64,000 nt of DNA, from positions 1-64,000 of the forward strand of contig NZ_AYZL01000010.1 in assembly GCF_001436605.1 (NCBI RefSeq), read 5' to 3'. Below the pieces are notes generated by a model, which ran no database searches, was not told the DNA's origin, and was given only the letters and a program-made list of their open reading frames with translations. Each line of letters starts with the position of its first letter. Within the stretch, counting starts at the first letter, position 1. The translations under genes were made by a program, and so were the position numbers. Source of the stretch: Holzapfeliella floricola DSM 23037 = JCM 16512 (GTDB lineage: Bacteria > Bacillota > Bacilli > Lactobacillales > Lactobacillaceae). This document shows, in pieces, positions 1 to 8,214 of the stretch.

Positions 1-52
1 GAGCACTTGACTGTTAATCAAGCTGTCGTCAGTTCGAGTCTGACAACCGGAG
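1..52 (+). tRNA. tRNA-Asn (GTT), 5' end outside window
   Basis: The anticodon stem-loop (CTTGA / CTGTTAA / TCAAG) gives anticodon GTT. The T-arm GTCAG-TTCGAGT-CTGAC is followed by acceptor strand AACCGGA and discriminator G. CCA is not encoded. The 5' half lies before the window. In lactic acid bacteria tRNA-Asn often follows an rRNA operon, so this may be the tail of one. Confidence 0.9.
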
Positions 53-61
53 CTAATTAAA

Positions 62-99
62 ACACGTGAGTATCATCCGTGGTACTCATGTATTTTTTT
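62..99 (+). terminator. Rho-independent terminator after tRNA-Asn
   Basis: ACGTGAGTA pairs with TACTCATGT (one G-T pair) around a ten-base loop and is followed by seven T. It separates tRNA-Asn from the 5S gene. Confidence 0.75.
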
Positions 100-123
100 G
101 GCAAAATATTTTAATTGTTTTAG

Positions 124-240
124 TGTGGTGGCGATAGCAAGAAGGTTACACCTGTTCTCATGCCGAACACAGAAGTTAAGCTTCTTAGCGCTGAAAGTAG
201 TTGGTGGGTAACTACCTGCGAGGATAAGACGTTGCCACGC
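124..240 (+). rRNA. rrf: 5S ribosomal RNA
   Basis: The sequence starts TGTGGTGGCGATAGC, contains the conserved CCGAACACAGAAGTTAAGC core of loop B/helix III, and ends GTTGCCACGC, which closes helix I with the 5' end. The length of about 117 nt is normal for Firmicutes 5S. It lies after a tRNA-Asn and its terminator rather than directly after a visible 23S gene. Confidence 0.93.
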
Positions 241-249
241 TAGTTCATT

Positions 250-322
250 GGAGGATTAGCTCAGCTGGGAGAGCATCTGCCTTACAAGCAGGGGGTCACA
301 GGTTCGATCCCTGTATCCTCCA
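250..322 (+). tRNA. tRNA-Val (TAC)
   Basis: Acceptor strands GGAGGAT and ATCCTCC pair, with discriminator A. The anticodon loop CTTACAA gives TAC and the T-loop is TTCGATC. CCA is not encoded. It begins 10 nt after the 5S gene, so the two are probably cotranscribed. Confidence 0.95.
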
Positions 323-327
323 TAATT

Positions 328-361
328 AAAAGTCATAAATTTAAATTTATGACTTTTTTTA
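328..361 (+). terminator. Terminator-like hairpin after tRNA-Val
   Basis: AAAAGTCATAAATTT and AAATTTATGACTTTT form a near-perfect inverted repeat ending in a run of T. It may split the tRNA cluster into two transcripts. Confidence 0.7.
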
Positions 362-401
362 TTGTATTCATTATTATTTTCTGATAACATAAATATGTTA
401 A

Positions 402-474
402 GCCGGTTTAGCTCAGCTGGTAGAGCATCGGTATCGTAAACCGAGGGTCACAGGTTCAAATCCTGCAACCGGCA
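402..474 (+). tRNA. tRNA-Thr (CGT)
   Basis: Acceptor GCCGGTT pairs with AACCGGC, discriminator A. The anticodon stem TCGGT/ACCGA encloses ATCGTAA, giving anticodon CGT. D-arm and T-arm are normal and CCA is not encoded. Confidence 0.94.
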
Positions 475-548
475 TTGATAATTATTTTTTATAAATAAAC
501 TGTTGATTTTTATTTATAAGTTAGTTATCATGTTAAATGTAATGTTAT

Positions 549-631
549 GGAGGAGTAGCGAAGTGGCTAAACGCAGCGGACTGTAAATCCGCCCCATTAT
601 TGGTTCGGTGGTTCGAATCCACTCTCCTCCA
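549..631 (+). tRNA. tRNA-Tyr (GTA)
   Basis: Acceptor GGAGGAG pairs with CTCCTCC. The anticodon arm GCGGA-CTGTAAA-TCCGC gives GTA. The long variable arm makes this an 83-nt class II tRNA, as expected for bacterial tRNA-Tyr. Confidence 0.95.
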
Positions 632-636
632 TTTAC

Positions 637-708
637 TGGGTTATAGCCAAGCGGTAAGGCAACGGACTTTGACTCCGTCATGCGCTGGTTCGAATCCAGC
701 TAACCCAA
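637..708 (+). tRNA. tRNA-Gln (TTG)
   Basis: Acceptor TGGGTTA pairs with TAACCCA, discriminator A. The anticodon arm ACGGA-CTTTGAC-TCCGT gives TTG. It lies five bases after tRNA-Tyr and is presumably cotranscribed with it. Confidence 0.95.
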
Positions 709-714
709 TATAAG

Positions 715-748
715 AAAACGTCCGGATTATTCTCCGGGCGTTTTTTAT
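715..748 (+). terminator. Terminator of the tRNA cluster
   Basis: AACGTCCGGA and TCCGGGCGTT form a GC-rich hairpin followed by a T-run, just downstream of tRNA-Gln. Confidence 0.85.
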
Positions 749-805
749 TTATCTAGAATTTGATTTCAATTATATAAATGACTAACCATTTAGGAGGATT
801 TGAAC

Positions 806-1507
806 ATGCAAGATCCAATCTATATTCAAATACATAATCATATTAAGCAAAAAATTGAGACAGGTCAATGGCAATTAGGTCAACGGTTGCCGTCTGAAAG
901 AAATTTATCAGAGACATTTGGTGTTAGTAGAATGACATTACGTCAAGCTATTTCAACATTAGCAGAAGAAGGTATACTAGAGCGTCGTCCTGGATCAGGA
1001 ACGTATGTTTCAAGTCAAAAAGTGCAAGAAAAAATGACAGGAATTACTTCTTTTACGGATATGATGAAAAAACAAGGTAAAGAGCCATCGAGTCAAACTA
1101 TTACTTATCGGCTAACAAAACCATCTCTTAGTGAAAAGGAAAAATTACAGTTAAATAGTGACCAAAATGTTTTAAGAATGGAACGCATCCGTTTTGCAGA
1201 CGGAATCCCGATTAGCTTTGAAGTTGCTTCTATTCCGGAAAACTTAATCGGAGATTTACATAAGTCTGAAATCACAACTTCTTTATATCATGCAGTTAAG
1301 CATAAAAATAAGTTTGAATTAAATCATGTTGAACAGACGATTGGAGCAACAACTGCTAACGAACAAATAGCTAAAATGTTAGATATTAAAAAAGGTGACC
1401 CATTAGTGTTATTGCGTCAAATTACTAGACTCGATGATTATCGTCCTTTTGAATATGTTCGTTCACAATATGTAGCAGAACGTTTCGAATTTTACTTTGA
1501 ACGATAA
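806..1507 (+). CDS. GntR/HutC-family transcriptional regulator
   Basis: A 233-residue DNA-binding repressor of the GntR superfamily. Residues about 5-70 form the winged helix-turn-helix (QRLPSERNLSETFGVSRMTLRQAI, broken here as LPSERNLSE...SRMTLRQA, then a GSGTYV wing). Residues about 85-230 match the UTRA ligand-binding domain typical of the HutC/YvoA (NagR) subfamily. The ATG at 806 is preferred over the in-frame TTG at 800 because AGGAGG at 792-797 sits eight bases before it. The neighbours are tRNAs on the left and a polysaccharide cluster on the right, so the effector cannot be read from context. Amino sugars or sugar phosphates are typical ligands for the subfamily. Confidence 0.9.
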   Translation: MQDPIYIQIHNHIKQKIETGQWQLGQRLPSERNLSETFGVSRMTLRQAISTLAEEGILERRPGSGTYVSSQKVQEKMTGITSFTDMMKKQGKEPSSQTITYRLTKPSLSEKEKLQLNSDQNVLRMERIRFADGIPISFEVASIPENLIGDLHKSEITTSLYHAVKHKNKFELNHVEQTIGATTANEQIAKMLDIKKGDPLVLLRQITRLDDYRPFEYVRSQYVAERFEFYFER

Positions 1508-1521
1508 AAAAAGCGAGTGAT

Positions 1522-1540
1522 TTTTGGTATAATGAATATT
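1522..1540 (+). promoter_or_regulatory. Extended -10 promoter before the polysaccharide cluster
   Basis: TGGTATAATG just after the GntR stop is an extended -10 element (TGnTATAAT) with no convincing -35. It suggests the flippase and downstream genes have their own transcript. Confidence 0.5.
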
Positions 1541-1564
1541 AGTATACTCGAATGAGGGATTAAT

Positions 1565-3004
1565 TTGAAAAAAACTTTAGTTAACATATTTTACAATGCG
1601 GTGTACCAAGTGTTTTTAGTATTGATACCAATGATAACGGTACCATACTTGTCAAGAACTTTAGGACCTACACAAAACGGTGTATATAGTTCTGTTAATT
1701 TTACGATTCAATTTCTAATGGTGTTTTGTGCCATTGCAATGAGTCAAATAGGAACACGTGCCGTTGCCAAAATAAGAGCCGAAAATGATCATCAAAAACT
1801 GACAAAAGCTTTTTGGGGGTTATGGTATGTCCAAGCGCTATCAAGTATCGCAATTATTATCTTGACTTTATTAGCAGTTACTGTATTTAAAGTAGAATAT
1901 CAAATTTATTTTTATCTTCAAATACCATTTTTGATTTCAGCCATGTTTGATATTTCCTGGTTTTACCAAGGACTTGAAGAGTTTGGTAAGGTTGTTTTAC
2001 GAAATACTGTAGTTAAGTTATCATCCGTTGTTTTGATTTTTGCTTTCGTAAAATCACAACAGGACTTATGGATTTATATGTTAATTATGTCTATAACAAC
2101 AATGTTTGGTAGTTTTGCTTTTTGGTTATCAATAAAAAGATACGTTGATCGTCCAGTTAAACAATTTTATCAATTTAGAAGTGTCATTATTGCTGTAGTT
2201 ACTTTAATTGTTCCACAAGCTGCAACGCAAATTTATAATTCCTTGGATAAACCGATACTTAACTTTTTAAATGGTTCGGCTACTCAGGTTGGTTATTATG
2301 ATTATTCGCAAAGAATTTCTACTATTTTACTAGGTGTCATCACATCCATTACCATTGTAATGATGCCCAAAATGGCCAGTGCTTCAAAAGAATCTCAGCG
2401 GCTATTTTTAAAGAAATCACTTGAAATCACGACTTTTTTAGCTATTATTTTTACAATTATAGTCATGATCAACACTAAGGAGTTCGTGCCTGTGTTTTTC
2501 AGTTCGCAATTTGAACCAATGACTGCAATTTCTTATTTTGCAACACTTAGAATTATCTTTTTACCAATTGGAGAAGTATTTTCAAATCAATTTGCGTTAG
2601 CCAATAGACGAGATAAAGATTATGCCATCCCAGTTATTATTGGTGCTGGTTTAAGTTTAATTTTGAATCTTATTTTAGATAAACCGTATGGTGCTGTAGG
2701 TGCAATGATTAGTTTATTAACGGTTGAGTTTGTCGTTTGTTTGTTAAGAATTTACATTGTTCGTGATGCCTACGACGCTAAATACGTATTCAAAGATTTT
2801 CCGAAATTTGGTATTTTAGCAATTGTTACTTTCGTTATTGGAAGTTTGCTACCTAATTTTGTACCACAACCTTATATTAATATGACGATTAAGTCATTGA
2901 TTATATCAGTGGTATACTTAGTCATTTTTGTGTTAATGAAGTTTGAAATTGCTAATGATCTCAAGTTTCTAATTGAAAAAATTATAAAAAGAAGAGAGTC
3001 ATAA
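1565..3004 (+). CDS. Wzx-type polysaccharide flippase (MATE/MOP superfamily)
   Basis: A 479-residue polytopic membrane protein with about twelve to fourteen hydrophobic segments. The start NIFYNAVYQVFLVLIPMITVPY is the usual beginning of polysaccharide-export flippases (shown here as NIFYNAVYQ...LIPMITVPY). These proteins move undecaprenyl-linked repeat units across the membrane. The start is TTG with a GAGGGA ribosome site. The next gene begins two bases after the stop and is followed by further glycosyltransferases and a polymerase-like protein, so this is a Wzx/Wzy-type surface polymer operon. The exact polymer is unknown. Confidence 0.9.
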   Translation: MKKTLVNIFYNAVYQVFLVLIPMITVPYLSRTLGPTQNGVYSSVNFTIQFLMVFCAIAMSQIGTRAVAKIRAENDHQKLTKAFWGLWYVQALSSIAIIILTLLAVTVFKVEYQIYFYLQIPFLISAMFDISWFYQGLEEFGKVVLRNTVVKLSSVVLIFAFVKSQQDLWIYMLIMSITTMFGSFAFWLSIKRYVDRPVKQFYQFRSVIIAVVTLIVPQAATQIYNSLDKPILNFLNGSATQVGYYDYSQRISTILLGVITSITIVMMPKMASASKESQRLFLKKSLEITTFLAIIFTIIVMINTKEFVPVFFSSQFEPMTAISYFATLRIIFLPIGEVFSNQFALANRRDKDYAIPVIIGAGLSLILNLILDKPYGAVGAMISLLTVEFVVCLLRIYIVRDAYDAKYVFKDFPKFGILAIVTFVIGSLLPNFVPQPYINMTIKSLIISVVYLVIFVLMKFEIANDLKFLIEKIIKRRES

Positions 3005-3005
3005 C

Positions 3006-3746
3006 ATGTCAAAAGTAGATGTATTAGGAGTTCAGTTTGATAACTATTCAGAAGAAGAATTTAGACAAAAGATTTTGGCGCAATTTTCTGAAAAAAAGCC
3101 AACTTTTGTTGTGACAGCTAATCCTGAAATAGTTATGAAAGCACGCGAAAATCAAAAGTTATTGCAGATGATTAATGAAGCAGATTTTGTAACGCCTGAT
3201 GGAATTGGAGTGATTAAAGCAGCTAATATGTTGCAAACGCCACTTTCAGAACGTGTTACTGGTTATGATTTGTTTGAGTTTTTTATGAAGCAAGCTAATC
3301 GTAAAGAATATCGTGTCTACTTAGTAGGTGCCAAACCAGAAGTTATCACAGCGGTTAACAAAAAAGTTCAAACAAAATATCCGCATATTCATTTAGTTGG
3401 ACTAAAAGATGGTTACTTTGAAGAGTCTATAGAAGTTGTTGCTGAGGAAATTTATCAAGCAAAACCTGATTTTGTATTTGCGGCCTTAGGATTTCCAAAA
3501 CAAGAACAGCTATTAAACTTACTCAAAAAGTTAGAACTCCCTGCTGTAATGATGGGAGTCGGTGGCAGTTTTGATGTTTTTTCAGGACAAATTAAACGCG
3601 CACCGAAACTATTCCAAAAGTTGCACCTTGAATGGTTGTACCGGGCACTTAGAAATCCTAGTCGATTCAAACGATTACTGATTATCCCAAGATTTCTCAA
3701 AGCAGTTAAAAAGCAGGTAAAAGCCAATGAAAATACTTCACATTAA
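3006..3746 (+). CDS. WecG/TagA/CpsF-family glycosyltransferase
   Basis: A 246-residue GT26 enzyme. Family signs are TANPEIVMKARE near residue 40, the TPDGIGVIKAA motif near residue 60 with the proposed catalytic Asp, and GFPKQE near residue 160. Characterised members transfer N-acetylmannosamine or a related sugar to lipid-linked GlcNAc (TagA in wall teichoic acid, WecG in enterobacterial common antigen). A UDP-GlcNAc 2-epimerase, which would make UDP-ManNAc, is encoded at 45953-47104; the link is inference. It acts at the inner face of the membrane and overlaps the following gene by 20 bases. Confidence 0.9.
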   Translation: MSKVDVLGVQFDNYSEEEFRQKILAQFSEKKPTFVVTANPEIVMKARENQKLLQMINEADFVTPDGIGVIKAANMLQTPLSERVTGYDLFEFFMKQANRKEYRVYLVGAKPEVITAVNKKVQTKYPHIHLVGLKDGYFEESIEVVAEEIYQAKPDFVFAALGFPKQEQLLNLLKKLELPAVMMGVGGSFDVFSGQIKRAPKLFQKLHLEWLYRALRNPSRFKRLLIIPRFLKAVKKQVKANENTSH

Positions 3747-4836
3747 TGCAGGACTAGAAAATGGTGGTGGACTTTATCACATCATTCAACTTCTAAAAGA
3801 AGCCAGAGTAAAAAATGCCCCTTTTACACTATTAACACTAGCCGAAGGTCCTGTATCGCAAGCGGCTAGAGAAGCAGGTATTAAGACTGAAACATTTTCG
3901 AAATCATCAAGGTATCAATTGAGCATCCTAAAAGATCTCAAGAATTACATTAATGAAGGTCAATATGATATCGTGCACACGCATGGTGCGCGTGCCAACT
4001 TGTTTTTGAGCATGATACATCGTCAAATTTCTGCAAAGTGGGTAGTGACGGTTCATAGTGATCCTTTAAAGGACTTTGAATCTCACGGTGCTATTGGCAA
4101 GGTGTTTACTAAGTTAAATTGTCATTCACTAAAAAAAGCGGATGGGGTTTTAGCGGTAACAGATAGATTCAAAAATCAACTAATTAAAGACATTAAGTTA
4201 AATCCTCAAAAAGTATCGACTATTTATAATGGAATCTCATTTACTCAAAAGCCACTATCTAAGATAGAGCATGAAGGGTTTAATATTGTCAATGTTGCGC
4301 GATTAGTTCCGATAAAAGGTCACAAATTATTATTGCAAGCAATTAAAAATGCGAATATCCCCAACTTAAAATTACATTTAGTAGGTGATGGTCCACTAGA
4401 AGATGAGCTTAAACAATATGTGAGTGAACATCAGCTATCTAATCAGGTAGAGTTCCATGGCTATTTGAAGCAATCACAAATTAATCAACTTTATCAAATA
4501 ACAGATTTAGCGGTGTTAACCTCTTACTCAGAAAGCTTCCCATTAGTAATGTTAGAAGCTTCAGATGCTAATGTTGCTTTATTAATGACAAAAGTTGGCG
4601 ATTATCAAGTGATGATTCCAAACCAAGAACAGGGGTTTGTAGCAGATGTTGGCAGCGTTGAAATGATTATAAGTCAACTCAAAAAAGCTTATCAAATGTA
4701 CTTGAATCAAACATTGCCAGCAATTGCTCAACGAGAACGCGATTATTTATCAACAAACTTTTCGATTGAAAATCAATTCAACTCAATTATGAAAATTTAC
4801 CATCAGATATTAGAAGGGTGTAAAAATGACTTATAA
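3727..4836 (+). CDS. GT4-family glycosyltransferase
   Basis: A 369-residue GT-B fold transferase. The N-terminal half carries NAGLENGGGLYHI (nucleotide-sugar family glycine loop) and HTHGARAN; the C-terminal half carries NVARLVPIKGHKLL, GDGPLEDEL and the E-x7-E signature ESFPLVMLE, which contacts the donor sugar. It overlaps the previous gene by 20 bases and the next by 11, so translation is coupled. It presumably extends the lipid-linked repeat unit; donor and acceptor cannot be told from sequence. Confidence 0.9.
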   Translation: MKILHINAGLENGGGLYHIIQLLKEARVKNAPFTLLTLAEGPVSQAAREAGIKTETFSKSSRYQLSILKDLKNYINEGQYDIVHTHGARANLFLSMIHRQISAKWVVTVHSDPLKDFESHGAIGKVFTKLNCHSLKKADGVLAVTDRFKNQLIKDIKLNPQKVSTIYNGISFTQKPLSKIEHEGFNIVNVARLVPIKGHKLLLQAIKNANIPNLKLHLVGDGPLEDELKQYVSEHQLSNQVEFHGYLKQSQINQLYQITDLAVLTSYSESFPLVMLEASDANVALLMTKVGDYQVMIPNQEQGFVADVGSVEMIISQLKKAYQMYLNQTLPAIAQRERDYLSTNFSIENQFNSIMKIYHQILEGCKNDL

Positions 4837-7507
4837 AAAGAACTGGCTTTTAGGTTTATTTATTGCTTTTTTATCCATTCAACCATTTTTGGATATTAAG
4901 TACTTTTATCAGCCGCCTTTACTAAATGTACTACCATTTGCAATACCAACTATAGTTAGGATTATAGGTATTGGTATTTTATTTTTAGCAACATTTGTAA
5001 CATTAATGAAAAATAAAGAACGGTTATTTCTAATTGGATATGGTGTTGTCGTTACTGCTTACACGGCTTTACATTTATATAATGCAACTAAGTTTAGTTC
5101 AGTATCACCAACTAGTTTTGGTTATTCTGTTACGTCAGAAATATTCTATCTAATTCGATTAATACTGCCAATTTTAATGGTTGTAATCGCTTATAAAATT
5201 AAATTATCAGATTATAAATTTGAAAAAATCATTACAATCTTGAATTTTTTGATTTCTGGTTCAATCGTCTTTTCAAACTTATTTAAGTTAGGAATCTCAT
5301 CTTATTCAGATGTAACAATTACATACAACATCTTCGAATGGTTTAATAACCCTAATATGGATTATTACTATGCAGCGACTCGTGGTTGGTTTAATTTCGC
5401 AAATGCAATATCAGGTGTTTTAGCGCTAATTGGTCCGATTGTGATTTATTTCTTGTTAACAAAACGAAACGCCAAAAATGGTTTGTCGTTTGTTTTATAT
5501 TTCTTAGCTTCAGTTATGATTGGAACTAAATCAGCAATTTATAGTTTAATAATTGTTTTGGCTGGAATGTTTGTTTTGTACTTATTTACAAGTTTAATTC
5601 AGAATAAAATGCAATTTAGTAAATCAAACTTTGCGTTTTTAAGTTTGGCATTAATCGCGGTAATAGCTATTATGCCATTTTCGCCTTCTAGTTCTAGGGA
5701 GTCAATGGATGGCCAGCAAGTGATCAATCGAGAATCAATGCGTTCAGTGAAAGATTTGAGTTTTGAGGCCTATGATCGTGCAATGACTGAAGCGCAAACA
5801 CCTGACGAAAAACAAAAGATCAAGCTAAACTTTATTGGTGAAAAATATCCATTATATTCAATTATTCCACAGTTAATTACACATTCGCTACCCTACGAAC
5901 AAGATCCTGATTTTTGGATTGATGTGATGAATCACAATCGAACAGGTTACTATGATAATCGACAAATGGAACAACTAATGCTAAAAAGGGTTAAATCAAC
6001 TAATAATAAAAGCCTAGATAATTGGTTTGGTATTACTTATTCCCGTATGAGTAACATCTATGTATTAGAACGAGACTTCTTAGCTCAATATTATACAATT
6101 GGTATCTTAGGATTGATGGTATTTATTTTGCCATTAGTATTCTTAGTTATATTTGGTGGTTTGCGAATTTTAAAACATTTTCACCGACTCTTTAACCTGA
6201 AGAATGCGTCAATCACTTTTGGACTTGGAATGATTTTTTTCATTTCACTTTACAGTGGTAATATTTTAGACTTTTTAATTGATACTTTGATTTTGGCTTT
6301 TGTTCTAGGTTACTGGTTAAAAGATTTGAATTGTCAGTTGAATAAAGAAAAAGAACCCCAAATTTCGATTATTGTGCCAACTTATAATCGTGCTGATATG
6401 ATTGAAGGTATGCTTGAATCAATTGCTTCACAAGATTATCAAAATGTGCAAGTTATTATTTCTGACGATGGATCAGTCGATAATACCCAAGGTGTTGTTG
6501 AAAACTTCAGTGACTATCACCAAGGATTGAAAATTAAATATATCAAAAATAAAAATGGTGATCAGTTAAATGCCATTAATCGCGCCGTTCCATTTATAAC
6601 AGGTGATATTATTTATATCTTGCATTCTGATGACCGCTTTTATGATAAAAGAGTTTTAACTCATGTCGTTTCAGAACTTAATGAAACAGATTATGATGGC
6701 TTATTTGCTAATATTGTTGAAGAAAATACGACAACTAATAAAATCAAAAAGCATCGAACTAAGAGTTTTTATCCGGGATATTTAACTAGTGCAAAAGCAG
6801 CACTTGGATTAGGTCGCAACCCTTATGTTGATTTTGTTTTCTTCAGGAGAGAAGCTTTTTTCAAAATAAGTTATGAGTCCTATATTATAAATAATACTTG
6901 TGCTTGGCGTTCTTTAACAAATGATCGTTTGAATTTAGGAAACGCGAATTATTATACGTTGAAATACCAAGTTCACGGTGATAATTATTTAGATAGCAGC
7001 GATGGACAAGAAAATGTGTTGAATGGTGAATTGCGAACATTAACCAATATTTTAGCATTTGGCTCTATTCCGTTATTCAATATTCAAAGACAACTATTTA
7101 GAATTATTAACAAATTAGGTTTGAATACTTTATACTATCCAATTGTTTTACGTACTAAAACAAAAACCAAAGCAGTATCAGCTATCACAAAACAAGCCAT
7201 TTCTTTAAGACTAAAAGAGCCAACAGAATTATATCGTGCCATTCAAGGATTTTTTGAAGCATCAAATAATCGATGTATTGAATTGAAAATACCAGAAGAT
7301 TTTAAAGTTTATGATGGTTCTGATATTCGAGAATTCAACAAGAAGTTGCATGAAAACGAACTACATGAGTTGTACTATCAACTATTCAAAGAAATGAAAA
7401 TTGGTTTTAATTGTGTCCAAATTAAATCGACAGATTTATCTGATGTGCAACGTTTGTTAGAGTTTTTGATGATTAAAGAATATGTTAGAATTGAGGTCAT
7501 TTTATGA
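4826..7507 (+). CDS. O-antigen polymerase/ligase-like membrane protein fused to a GT2 glycosyltransferase
   Basis: An 893-residue protein in two parts. Residues 1 to about 490 hold around a dozen hydrophobic segments with a large extracytoplasmic loop (about 290-420), the pattern of the O-antigen ligase/Wzy polymerase family. From about 512 a GT2 domain begins (ISIIVPTYNRADMIEGMLES, ISDDGSVDNTQ, then ILHSDDRF with the metal-binding Asp pair near 601). A further C-terminal stretch of about 190 residues is unrecognised. No stop or frame break was seen at the junction, so the fusion appears real. It probably both polymerises and decorates the polymer. Polymerases of this kind are usually single-domain proteins of about 400-500 residues. 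Confidence 0.85.
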   Translation: MTYKKNWLLGLFIAFLSIQPFLDIKYFYQPPLLNVLPFAIPTIVRIIGIGILFLATFVTLMKNKERLFLIGYGVVVTAYTALHLYNATKFSSVSPTSFGYSVTSEIFYLIRLILPILMVVIAYKIKLSDYKFEKIITILNFLISGSIVFSNLFKLGISSYSDVTITYNIFEWFNNPNMDYYYAATRGWFNFANAISGVLALIGPIVIYFLLTKRNAKNGLSFVLYFLASVMIGTKSAIYSLIIVLAGMFVLYLFTSLIQNKMQFSKSNFAFLSLALIAVIAIMPFSPSSSRESMDGQQVINRESMRSVKDLSFEAYDRAMTEAQTPDEKQKIKLNFIGEKYPLYSIIPQLITHSLPYEQDPDFWIDVMNHNRTGYYDNRQMEQLMLKRVKSTNNKSLDNWFGITYSRMSNIYVLERDFLAQYYTIGILGLMVFILPLVFLVIFGGLRILKHFHRLFNLKNASITFGLGMIFFISLYSGNILDFLIDTLILAFVLGYWLKDLNCQLNKEKEPQISIIVPTYNRADMIEGMLESIASQDYQNVQVIISDDGSVDNTQGVVENFSDYHQGLKIKYIKNKNGDQLNAINRAVPFITGDIIYILHSDDRFYDKRVLTHVVSELNETDYDGLFANIVEENTTTNKIKKHRTKSFYPGYLTSAKAALGLGRNPYVDFVFFRREAFFKISYESYIINNTCAWRSLTNDRLNLGNANYYTLKYQVHGDNYLDSSDGQENVLNGELRTLTNILAFGSIPLFNIQRQLFRIINKLGLNTLYYPIVLRTKTKTKAVSAITKQAISLRLKEPTELYRAIQGFFEASNNRCIELKIPEDFKVYDGSDIREFNKKLHENELHELYYQLFKEMKIGFNCVQIKSTDLSDVQRLLEFLMIKEYVRIEVIL

Positions 7508-8202
7508 TACCGAAAAAAATCCATTATGTTTGGGTCGGTGGAAACGAAAAACCCAAAGATATTCAAAAGTGTTTACAAACTTGGAAAAAACATTTGAGCG
7601 ATTATGAAATTATTGAGTGGAACGAAGATAACTTTGATATCAATCAAAATCGTTACTTAAAGCAAGCTTATGAAGCTAAAAAATGGGCTTTTGTGAGTGA
7701 TTATATTCGAGCAAGTGTTATCTACAAATACGGGGGTATTTATTTAGATACTGACGTGTTGGTTTTGGATAATTTAAATGAGTTACGTGAAAATCGTGCG
7801 TTTGTGGGATTTGAAAATCCAGAATATCCATTTACGGCCGCTTTTGGAGCTGAAAAAAATCACCCGTTAATTAAAGATATGTTAGATTACTACGATAATT
7901 TGGATTTTGATTTTGACTCTAGTGATCAAATGGCTGGTGTCAATACCGTCAGTGTTTCTGATATTTTAATTGATAAATATCACTGTCGTCCAAATAATCA
8001 AGAACAAATTCTCAAAGAAGATATCCACGTTTATCCTGATTATGTTTTATGCAATCCAAGCCGCGCATCAAAAACAATTCACGTATTCACAGGCACATGG
8101 ATGGAAGGTCAAAAAAGTTGGAAACGCAAACTAGTTAAATGGATGAAGTTAAATGCCACAACAAAAAAACGTGCTGAACTTTATACACGTTTGTTTAAAT
8201 AA
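7504..8202 (+). CDS. GT32-like capsular polysaccharide glycosyltransferase
   Basis: A 232-residue GT-A enzyme of the 'glycosyltransferase sugar-binding region containing DxD' family. It opens with IPKKIHYVWVGG and has KWAFVSDYIRASVIYKYGG followed by the DTD motif at residues 82-84. Homologues act in capsule and surface-polysaccharide synthesis. Its ATG overlaps the end of the fused polymerase gene by four bases (ATGA), so it belongs to the same operon and is its last member. Confidence 0.9.
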   Translation: MIPKKIHYVWVGGNEKPKDIQKCLQTWKKHLSDYEIIEWNEDNFDINQNRYLKQAYEAKKWAFVSDYIRASVIYKYGGIYLDTDVLVLDNLNELRENRAFVGFENPEYPFTAAFGAEKNHPLIKDMLDYYDNLDFDFDSSDQMAGVNTVSVSDILIDKYHCRPNNQEQILKEDIHVYPDYVLCNPSRASKTIHVFTGTWMEGQKSWKRKLVKWMKLNATTKKRAELYTRLFK

Positions 8203-8214
8203 GGAGAAGCAAGT

